Below the pieces are notes generated by a model. That model worked only from the letters and a program-made list of their open reading frames with translations, did not search any database and was not told the DNA's origin. A stretch of DNA of 16,518 nt from Spirochaetales bacterium (GTDB lineage Bacteria; Spirochaetota; Spirochaetia; B11-G9), in contig JALTGJ010000494.1 of the NCBI GenBank assembly GCA_027077185.1, positions 1 through 16,518 of the forward strand. Direction: 5' to 3'. This document shows, one piece after another, positions 7,973 to 13,897 of the stretch. The position numbers were made by a program, and so were the translations under genes. Positions within the stretch are counted from its first letter, which is position 1. The number at the start of each line of letters is the position of its first letter.

Positions 7973-8845
7973 CTACACCGCCTCCTGATAAGAACATATA
8001 TCACTAAAAGAATAAATTATATCCGCACCCTGGGACCTCAGCCTGCGGCACCCGGACCCCATTCTACTGTTAAGAGAAACTCCATGAACAAAAACATCCC
8101 TTCCCTGTTCCAGAGCAAAGTCCGCTGTAATCAACGCACCGGATTTTTCCGGAGCCTCAACGACTACAACAGCATTGCACAAACCGCTTATAATCCTGTT
8201 TCTCTCTGGGAAATTGGACCCTAAAGGCGGTGTCCCAGGAGGATACTCACTTAAAATAACCCCACCAAAATCAAGGATTTGGTGGCTCAGTCCAATATTT
8301 TCTTTGGGATAAATAAAATCAATACCATTTCCTAAAACAGCAGCACAAAAGCCTTTTCTTTTAACTGCACCCTTATGTGCAGCTCTGTCTACTCCTGCAG
8401 CAATTCCTGAAACAAGACACAAACCATAATCAGAAATCTCAAGACCTAAATTATATGCCGCTCTGTCCGCCATAAATGTAGACTGCCGGGTTCCAACAAC
8501 TGAAAAAGACGGAAGATTATTATCAATAGTTCCTCCTCTCTTATATAAAAGAAAAGGAGGATTATATATTTCCCTAAGAGCTGCAGGATAATTTCTACTT
8601 CTGAAGGATAAAAGTTCAATATCAGAATTATCCATTTTTTTTACAATTTTTTCAGCCTCGGCATGAATTACTGCAGAACTAAAAACCAATCTGTTAAATT
8701 TGCGGTTCAAAAAAACTGAAAGATCCCTGGGGTTGTAATAAAAAATATCCTCACAGGAAGTAAAATTATCCAGAAGGAACAGTCTTTCTTCTGTGTTCAA
8801 CCCGGGTATTCGGCTTATATAAATTTCCAGCATGTTCAAATTCAT
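7973..8845 (-). CDS. dprA: DprA/Smf DNA-processing protein
   Basis: 290 aa. A short N-terminal helical region (about 1-60) precedes the Rossmann-like DprA core: FSVVGTRQS at about 114-122, SGIAAGVDRAAHKGA at 146-160, VLGNGIDFIYPKEN at 170-183, SEYPPGTPP at 199-207, FPERNRIISGL at 212-222 and EKSGALITADFALEQGRDVF at 233-252. These are the full family signatures. The protein stops soon after the core, so the C-terminal winged-helix domain found in many DprA proteins is missing. DprA loads RecA on incoming single-stranded DNA in transformable bacteria, but dprA is widespread in species not known to be competent. The ATG at 8845 overlaps the upstream lipoprotein stop as ATGA; the ribosome binding site is weak (GGCAGG), so expression probably depends on coupling. 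Confidence 0.95.
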   Translation of the reverse strand: MNLNMLEIYISRIPGLNTEERLFLLDNFTSCEDIFYYNPRDLSVFLNRKFNRLVFSSAVIHAEAEKIVKKMDNSDIELLSFRSRNYPAALREIYNPPFLLYKRGGTIDNNLPSFSVVGTRQSTFMADRAAYNLGLEISDYGLCLVSGIAAGVDRAAHKGAVKRKGFCAAVLGNGIDFIYPKENIGLSHQILDFGGVILSEYPPGTPPLGSNFPERNRIISGLCNAVVVVEAPEKSGALITADFALEQGRDVFVHGVSLNSRMGSGCRRLRSQGADIIYSFSDICSYQEAV

Positions 8846-9570
8846 GATCTGCCTGCCAAAAGAGACTGCCTGTTACTCACAGCCTGCTGCTTCATATTAT
8901 CATCCCATGCTTCTTCAGAAATTTTGGTATAGAGATTGATAGCACCATCAATATCACCAGTAACAACTTTATACCGTGCATATAGATTCATAGCATCCCA
9001 GTTTTTGGGATTAAGAGATAACATTTTTTCCAATAAGGGTTTTGCTTTTTCGGGACTATCCAGATTAAAAAGATACAAAACCGATAAAGCATACATTGCA
9101 TCAGAATAATTCGACTTTAATCTGACAGCGGAAATGTAGTACTTTTCTGCTTTTTTAAACAATAAAGATGATTTAACTTCCGAAGTTTCAGCCCTGGCAA
9201 TATTAGCTTCCATAAGCCCGGCATAATAATGAAGGATGGGATTTGAAGGATAGTACTCCATTGATTTATCAATATTTTCCAATGCAAGTTTATACATTTT
9301 AAGATCCAGGTACTCCAATGCTATCATCCTGTAATAGACACCTATTTCTGCATTTGCCTTAACAACCCGGTCCACATCCTTACTGTACTCTTTTATGCCC
9401 TTCTCCAACTCTTTAATTTTTTCTTTTGAAACTTTTTCATTGCCATAATCCCCGGATTCAGTTTTGAGCAGCCTGTCAAGAGTTTTTGCTCTGGTCTTAT
9501 TACAGGATAAAAACAAAAAGGACAGGCAAAAAATAATACAAAGAAAAAAAACAGTTCTTTTCATTTTCAT
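8842..9570 (-). CDS. Predicted lipoprotein with TPR repeats, function unknown
   Basis: 242 aa. The N-terminus is a lipoprotein signal: MKMKR, a hydrophobic stretch (residues 6-21), then a lipobox ending FLSC with Cys23 as the modified residue, in the relaxed style of spirochaetal lipoboxes. After a charged linker (about 24-68) the rest is helical and TPR-like: about 75-108 (with ALENIDKSMEYYPSNP), 112-154 (with an insertion), 155-190 (EKAKPLLEKMLSLNPKNWDA) and 191-218 (TGDIDGAINLYTKI). It should be a membrane-anchored periplasmic scaffold. Start codon: ATG at 9570 overlaps the xerD-like stop as ATGA, but GAGGGGG is better spaced for the second ATG at 9564. It overlaps dprA by 4 bp. A TPR protein sits at this place, between ftsZ and dprA, in Borrelia (from memory), suggesting a conserved but uncharacterised role in envelope or division. 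I assign no function. Confidence 0.88.
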   Translation of the reverse strand: MKMKRTVFFLCIIFCLSFLFLSCNKTRAKTLDRLLKTESGDYGNEKVSKEKIKELEKGIKEYSKDVDRVVKANAEIGVYYRMIALEYLDLKMYKLALENIDKSMEYYPSNPILHYYAGLMEANIARAETSEVKSSLLFKKAEKYYISAVRLKSNYSDAMYALSVLYLFNLDSPEKAKPLLEKMLSLNPKNWDAMNLYARYKVVTGDIDGAINLYTKISEEAWDDNMKQQAVSNRQSLLAGRS

Positions 9571-10508
9571 GCCCCCTCTTTACCAGATGACAAAAACTGT
9601 GATTCTGCTTCAGAAGAACCCTCATTTAATGGATGAAAAGCATCATGATTTCTCTGCAAATCCCTGTTCCTTACATGGGTATACACCTGTGTAGTTGTTA
9701 TACTTGAATGACCAAGAAGCTCCTGAACTATTCTAAGATCAGCTCCTCCCTGAACAAGATGAGTGGCAAAAGAATGGCGAAGAGTATGGACTTTTGCATC
9801 AATACCTGAGGAAAGGGAATACTCATGAAACCTCTTCCAAATGCTTTTCCGGGACAACTTTTTTCCCCTTATACTTAAAAACAGATGATCATCTGTAATT
9901 CCATGTTTTAAAAGGAACACCCTGCCTTCCTTTAGATACTTTTTTAACCAGAACTCTCCCTGGGATCCAAAAGGAACAAGTCTGTCCTTATTACGCTTCC
10001 CTGTTACTCTCAGCAGAGCATCTTCAAAAAATAAATTTCCCATAGTAAGATTAAGCGCTTCTGAAATACGAAGGCCGCAGGAATATATAAGTTCAAACAT
10101 AGTTCTGTCCCTAAGGCCAATAACACTTTCCGAAGGTATTGAATTTAAAAACTGATCAATTGCTTCAGAGGACAGAACTCCGGGAAGTGAAGACTCCAGT
10201 TTCTGTGTTTCAATTATATCTGCCGGGTTATCTTCTCTGTAACCTTCATAGTTCAAAAACCTGAAAAATGATCTTAGAGAACTTAAAGCTTTTGCAACAG
10301 TAACATGGTTAAGACCTGTCTCATGCAGCATAGTCAGATAATTAATTATATTACTCCCTGAAACTGTTTCAGCTTCAACACCGGACTCCAGAAGATACGT
10401 AATAAATCTGTCAATTTCTCTACCATAGGTCTCTCTTGTTAAAGAAGAGAGCCTCAATTCGAGAAAAAGATAATCATCATATTCTTTTCTGACAGTCCGG
10501 ATATTCAT
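9567..10508 (-). CDS. xerD: Tyrosine recombinase, XerD-like
   Basis: 313 aa. The N-terminal core-binding domain (about 1-100) is followed by a complete catalytic domain: Arg147 (SCGLRISEAL), Lys171 (VTGKRNKDR), His241 and Arg244 (HTLRHSFATHL), His267 (LLGHSSITTTQ) and Tyr276 (VYTHV). The segment GGADLRIVQELLGHSSITTTQ closely resembles XerD. Residues about 295-313 form a hydrophilic Ser/Glu tail beyond the usual end. The ATG at 10508 directly abuts the ftsZ stop (TAGATG), and the only ribosome binding hint is AGGA about 8 nt upstream, so translation is probably coupled to ftsZ. A second Xer protein lies about 1.6 kb downstream in the same operon; the two could be the partners of a heterotetrameric dif recombinase. 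Which one is XerC or XerD is not certain from sequence alone. Confidence 0.85.
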   Translation of the reverse strand: MNIRTVRKEYDDYLFLELRLSSLTRETYGREIDRFITYLLESGVEAETVSGSNIINYLTMLHETGLNHVTVAKALSSLRSFFRFLNYEGYREDNPADIIETQKLESSLPGVLSSEAIDQFLNSIPSESVIGLRDRTMFELIYSCGLRISEALNLTMGNLFFEDALLRVTGKRNKDRLVPFGSQGEFWLKKYLKEGRVFLLKHGITDDHLFLSIRGKKLSRKSIWKRFHEYSLSSGIDAKVHTLRHSFATHLVQGGADLRIVQELLGHSSITTTQVYTHVRNRDLQRNHDAFHPLNEGSSEAESQFLSSGKEGA

Positions 10509-11681
10509 CTAACCGTCCTGACCGGAAGCCTTTCTTTCCCGAAGTACAGCAGGAATCCCAAGATCAATCTCTGTCCTGTTTCTTCCGGATAAATATCCAC
10601 CAGGGGCACCGCTTCTGGACAGCCCCTTCTGAAGGTTCAGCCAGTCCTTATATTTAATAACATCATTCTGAGGCTGTTCAGCATCAATATCATTACTAAC
10701 AACAGGATCATTACTAAAACCTGTAGCAACAACTGTTACCTGAACCTGATCCGCCATATTTATATCAATAGTCTGCCCGGGAATTATCAGCGCATCCTCA
10801 TCTGCATTGGCAGTTACAATTTTAATAACTTCATCATATTCAGACAGTGAAAAATCTTCACCACCGGTAATATTTACGAGAATACCCTTTGCACCTTCCA
10901 TCCTTGCATCTTCCAGCAGAGGATTATTAATTGCATTTGTGGCTGCATCTACAGCTCTGTTGTCACCTGAGCCAAGGCCAATACCCATAAGAGCATCTCC
11001 CTGACCACTCATAATCGTTCTCACATCTGCAAAATCAATATTAATTTCACCTGTTACTGTAATTAGTTCGGATATTCCCTGAACTCCCTGTCTAAGTACA
11101 TCATCAGCTTTAAGAAAGGCTTCTTTTATAGGTGTCCTTTTTTCGACTATTTTTAGTAAATACTGATTTGGAATAATAATAAGAGTATCTACAGCTTCCC
11201 TGAGTTTCTTAATTCCTTCCTCAGCCAGCTTCATTTTTTTCTTACCCTCAAAATCAAAAGGCTTGGTTACAACAGCAACTGTAAGAGCACCAGTTTCTTT
11301 AGCAATCTCAGCTACCACAGGAGCAGCACCTGTTCCTGTACCGCCACCCATTCCGGCAGTAATAAAAACCATATCTGATCCCTTAAGAATATTTTGAAGA
11401 TCAGCTTTATTTTCATGAGCAGCCTGCTCTCCAATGTCAGGGATTCCTCCGGCACCTAAACCACTTGTAAGTTTAGAACCTATAGGAACCCTGTATTCCG
11501 CATCTGACAATTTAAGAGCCTGTAAATCTGTATTTACTGCAATAAATTTCACATTCCCCAGACCGCTTTCGATCATTCGGTTTACAGCATTACTGCCGCC
11601 TCCTCCTACACCTATGACCTTAATTTCTGTTTGATTAAAATGAGTAATGTCCATTGTTTCTTCAATTACTTCAATCTGCAT
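10509..11681 (-). CDS. ftsZ: Cell division tubulin homologue FtsZ
   Basis: 390 aa. The GTPase domain shows [16 protein letters not shown] near residue 21, the tubulin signature GGGTGTG at 112-118, and the T7 synergy loop (NIDFADVRT) at about 214-222. A variable linker (about 320-370) leads to the conserved C-terminal peptide [10 protein letters not shown] at 375-384, which binds FtsA and other partners. The N-terminus has roughly ten residues more than the minimal family start. The ATG at 11681 is preceded by a strong GGGAGGGGG. FtsZ polymerises into the Z-ring that organises septal synthesis. Unlike its neighbours it has a 142 bp leader after ftsA with two stable hairpins, so its expression is probably set separately. 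The xerD-like gene starts at its stop codon. Confidence 0.99.
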   Translation of the reverse strand: MQIEVIEETMDITHFNQTEIKVIGVGGGGSNAVNRMIESGLGNVKFIAVNTDLQALKLSDAEYRVPIGSKLTSGLGAGGIPDIGEQAAHENKADLQNILKGSDMVFITAGMGGGTGTGAAPVVAEIAKETGALTVAVVTKPFDFEGKKKMKLAEEGIKKLREAVDTLIIIPNQYLLKIVEKRTPIKEAFLKADDVLRQGVQGISELITVTGEINIDFADVRTIMSGQGDALMGIGLGSGDNRAVDAATNAINNPLLEDARMEGAKGILVNITGGEDFSLSEYDEVIKIVTANADEDALIIPGQTIDINMADQVQVTVVATGFSNDPVVSNDIDAEQPQNDVIKYKDWLNLQKGLSRSGAPGGYLSGRNRTEIDLGIPAVLRERKASGQDG

Positions 11682-11683
11682 AG

Positions 11684-11692
11684 CCCCCTCCC
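11684..11692 (-). promoter_or_regulatory. Strong Shine-Dalgarno of ftsZ
   Basis: GGGAGGGGG a few bases before the ATG at 11681, purine-rich and near the maximum for anti-SD pairing. A CCTC at 11727-11724, at the base of the upstream hairpin, could pair with its GAGG core, which offers a possible but unproven masking interaction. Confidence 0.65.
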
Positions 11693-11708
11693 GAGCATCT
11701 GATAAAAT

Positions 11709-11736
11709 AATTTATATTTTTTAGAGGAAATTGCAA
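11709..11736 (-). promoter_or_regulatory. Weak candidate promoter for ftsZ
   Basis: TTGCAA (11736-11731), 16 bp, then TAAATT (11714-11709) on the minus strand: 4 of 6 matches at each box. The -35 lies in the 3' arm of the second hairpin. A dedicated ftsZ promoter is common in other bacteria, but this match alone is weak in such AT-rich DNA. Confidence 0.22.
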
Positions 11737-11761
11737 AACTCAACGAGTTTTATAATTTCCT
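11725..11761 (-). repeat. Hairpin 2 in the ftsA-ftsZ gap
   Basis: An inverted repeat with an 8 bp outer stem (AGGAAATT / AATTTCCT), a 2x2 internal loop (AT opposite GC), a 7 bp inner stem (AAAACTC / GAGTTTT) and a GTT loop. The 3' side continues with CTAAAAAATATAAA and no T-run, so an intrinsic terminator is unlikely. It lies 7 nt downstream of hairpin 1 in the transcript, 32 nt before the ftsZ Shine-Dalgarno. Confidence 0.75.
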
Positions 11762-11768
11762 GCATTTT

Positions 11769-11822
11769 GATCCGCTTAGAATCCCTTTTCAGGGAAATCA
11801 GCTAGTGTTCTAAAAGCGGATC
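11769..11822 (-). repeat. Hairpin 1 in the ftsA-ftsZ gap, starting one base after the ftsA stop
   Basis: Reading the transcript: outer stem GATCCGCTT / AAGCGGATC (9 bp), a 2-nt bulge, AGAA / TTCT (4 bp), a 12-nt bulge on the 5' side, then TCCCT / AGGGA (5 bp) closed by a GAAA tetraloop (GNRA class). The 3' strand of the helix is 18 continuous nucleotides; all unpaired bases are on the 5' strand. There is no T-run afterwards, so it is not a standard terminator. The architecture suggests a folded RNA element (processing or stabilising site, or cis-regulator of ftsZ), or an inserted palindromic repeat. Confidence 0.75.
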
Positions 11823-11823
11823 T

Positions 11824-13059
11824 TTAGAAAAACTCTTTCATCCAGTTTTTCAATTTCGCACTAAATCCATCTTTTCCTTTCCGGGGCAGAGAAACACCGG
11901 AATCTTCTGCCAAAATTTGATTTGCACCATACATAACCAGCCCTACAGCAGTAGCAAAGTCCGGCTTCATATAGGTATCCGACAGCCCCCCAAGCCTTGG
12001 AGGCATCCCTACTCTTGCGGGTACATCAAAAATTTGACTTGCAAGTTCCACAACTCCGGGCATTGATGCTCCACCGCCAGAAAGAACAACCCCACCCCGA
12101 AGATGCTTTAAATAATCCTTTCTCTCCAGCTGAGCCCTGACCATGGAAAAAATCTCAACCATCCTGGGTTCTATAATATTGCATAATTCTGTCCTGGGAA
12201 CAGAAGCGGCAGGCCAGCCTCCTACTCCTGGAATTATTACTTCCTCATCTTTATCCACAAGAGGAAGATAACAGCATCCGGACTCCAGCTTAATTTTTTC
12301 GGCAAAATCAGATGGTGTTTTAAGCATAATAGAAAGATCACTGGTAACCTGATCCCCGCCTATAGTTACAACATCAGTATGATAGGGAGCTCCGCCAATA
12401 TGAAGCAGAATATCAGTTGTTCCTCCTCCCAGATCTATAAGAAGAACGCCAAGCTCTTTTTCACTGCTAGACAGAACCGCCTCAGATGAGGCTAAAGACT
12501 GGAGAACAATATCTTCAACACGCAACCCTGATCTGTTTACACACTTCAATAGATTTTGAGCTGAAGTAACAGATCCTGTAATAATATGAACCTCCGACTC
12601 AAGCCTGATTCCTATCATATCGAGAGGATCTTTAATCCCCCCCTGGTCATCTACTATATACTCCTGAGGAATTACATGAATTACTTCCCTGTCCATGGGA
12701 ATAACAATTGCTTTTGATGCTTCAATAACTCTTGTAATATCTGTCTGATTTATTTCACGACCCTTACCGGTTACAGCAACAACTCCCCGGGAATTTATTC
12801 CTTCGATATGAGCTCCTGCAATCCCGGTTATAACACTATGAACTTCCCGGCCGGACATCATTTCAGCAGCCTCTATTGCTGCAGAAACAGAGCGTAATGT
12901 TGACTCAATATTGACAACAATACCCCTGCGAAGACCTTCTGAAGGGCTAAGACCTACACCTATAACCTCAACAGAACCACGTTCATTTATTTCACCAATA
13001 ACTGTACAAACTTTAGTTGATCCTATATCCAGACCTACTATTAAATCATCCTGCGACAA
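11824..13059 (-). CDS. ftsA: Cell division actin homologue FtsA (TTG start)
   Basis: 411 aa from the TTG chosen here. The actin/Hsp70 ATPase motifs are present: phosphate-1 LIVGLDIGSTKVC at about 6-18, phosphate-2 LLIDLGGGTTDILLH at 206-220 and the adenosine motif VVLSGGGASMPG at 324-335. The FtsA-specific 1C domain lies between the first and second motifs. The C-terminus KLKNWMKEFF is the amphipathic membrane-targeting helix. An AGGGGG lies 6 nt before TTG 13059, and the resulting N-terminus MSQDDLIVGLDIGSTK is typical. An in-frame GTG at 13092 would add 11 residues, overlap ftsQ by 32 bp and lacks a ribosome binding site. FtsA tethers FtsZ to the membrane and recruits later division proteins. 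It follows ftsQ by one base; the weak start codon fits the low FtsA:FtsZ ratio cells need. Confidence 0.97.
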   Translation of the reverse strand: MSQDDLIVGLDIGSTKVCTVIGEINERGSVEVIGVGLSPSEGLRRGIVVNIESTLRSVSAAIEAAEMMSGREVHSVITGIAGAHIEGINSRGVVAVTGKGREINQTDITRVIEASKAIVIPMDREVIHVIPQEYIVDDQGGIKDPLDMIGIRLESEVHIITGSVTSAQNLLKCVNRSGLRVEDIVLQSLASSEAVLSSSEKELGVLLIDLGGGTTDILLHIGGAPYHTDVVTIGGDQVTSDLSIMLKTPSDFAEKIKLESGCCYLPLVDKDEEVIIPGVGGWPAASVPRTELCNIIEPRMVEIFSMVRAQLERKDYLKHLRGGVVLSGGGASMPGVVELASQIFDVPARVGMPPRLGGLSDTYMKPDFATAVGLVMYGANQILAEDSGVSLPRKGKDGFSAKLKNWMKEFF

Positions 13060-13060
13060 T

Positions 13061-13897
13061 TTATTCCCCCTGAATCCGGTACACAATATCACCGGTCCTA
13101 AAGTCTAATTCCTCAAGTTTTTCCATCCCCGGCTGTTTTGAAATAACATCAAGAACCATAACAATATACTTTAACATTTTCTCATCAATACTATCACCTA
13201 TTCGTATCCTTGTTTTATAATTTTTAGGATACAAAAGCACCTCATAATCTGTAGTACCTTTTTTCACAAACTTTATCTCAGAAATTAATCCATAAAGACC
13301 CGGTGAAGACTTTTTTATACTATTCATATTTTCAAGAAACGAACAGAGAGCCTTGGGCATTCTCATTCCATCTTTAATTTCGGGAAAGTCCAGTCCTGAA
13401 ACTATAGGGAGATCAACAGACTTCATATTATAGCCCGTAAAGAAAAGAACACCCTCAGAATCTATCAAAGAAGGAACAACCCCTGTACCATTTGAAATTA
13501 AAGATAGCCCTACAGGTACCCTGCTGGTTATATCAATTTTAATAAGTGAAGGAAACACCTTTTTAACAGAAACATTCTGAATTGCAGGAATAAGCATCAG
13601 ACGTTTTTCAATTATTTTGGTTTTGACATTGAAAAAAGTATCTTCAGCTCCAAGACCAGCTTTCTTAATCAAATATTCATCAGAATAAATAAAACCCGGA
13701 TCTGCGGTAATTACAACCTTGTCAATCAGGACTGAAGGAGAAATTAGAAAATGGAACACAAGTTCCAAAACAATTATGAAAAGAAGAAAAATAATAAACC
13801 CGGAAAAAATCTGTTCAATTTTCCCGGACCTCAAAGGCTTCTTTCCCCTCTTGCCTGAATGAGGATATGCTTCTGTAGGAAGAATTACACTACTCAA
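13061..13897 (-). CDS. ftsQ: Cell division protein FtsQ/DivIB
   Basis: 278 aa from the TTG at 13897 (280 if the ATG at 13903 is used). A short basic cytoplasmic N-terminus (about 1-28) is followed by a single membrane helix (about 31-53). A POTRA domain comes next (about 56-125, with VVITADPGFIYSDEYLIKKA and VKKVFPSLIKIDITSRVPVG), then the beta domain. This is the FtsQ/DivIB layout, bitopic with a periplasmic body that links FtsA/FtsZ-stage proteins to FtsW/FtsI. The start is open: GGAG (13908-13905) is 7 nt from the TTG but only 1 nt from the ATG, so the TTG is favoured. It overlaps the ftsW end by 8 bp and precedes ftsA by one base. Sequence conservation in this family is low, so the call leans on architecture plus position between ftsW and ftsA. 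Confidence 0.9.
   Translation of the reverse strand: MSSVILPTEAYPHSGKRGKKPLRSGKIEQIFSGFIIFLLFIIVLELVFHFLISPSVLIDKVVITADPGFIYSDEYLIKKAGLGAEDTFFNVKTKIIEKRLMLIPAIQNVSVKKVFPSLIKIDITSRVPVGLSLISNGTGVVPSLIDSEGVLFFTGYNMKSVDLPIVSGLDFPEIKDGMRMPKALCSFLENMNSIKKSSPGLYGLISEIKFVKKGTTDYEVLLYPKNYKTRIRIGDSIDEKMLKYIVMVLDVISKQPGMEKLEELDFRTGDIVYRIQGE
13066..13071 (-). promoter_or_regulatory. Shine-Dalgarno of ftsA that fixes a TTG start
   Basis: AGGGGG at 6 nt spacing from the TTG at 13059-13057, encoded by the last codons of ftsQ. No such site precedes the in-frame GTG at 13092. Confidence 0.75.

Noticed and set aside
7971..8004. Longer xerC-like start at 8004
   Set aside because: It runs back 32 bp into dprA and lacks a ribosome site. 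ATG 7971 is preceded by AGGAGG and starts just after the dprA stop.
11725..11822. The two ftsA-ftsZ hairpins as intrinsic terminators
   Set aside because: Neither stem is followed by a run of T on the transcript strand, and ending transcription before ftsZ would leave it without a clear promoter.
11725..11822. A known riboswitch or T-box in the ftsZ leader
   Set aside because: I could not match the stems or loops to any family I know, and no terminator/antiterminator pair is visible. Left as an unnamed structured element.
13059..13092. Longer ftsA starting at GTG 13092
   Set aside because: It would overlap ftsQ by 32 bp, has no Shine-Dalgarno and adds residues not seen in FtsA. TTG 13059 has AGGGGG at ideal spacing.
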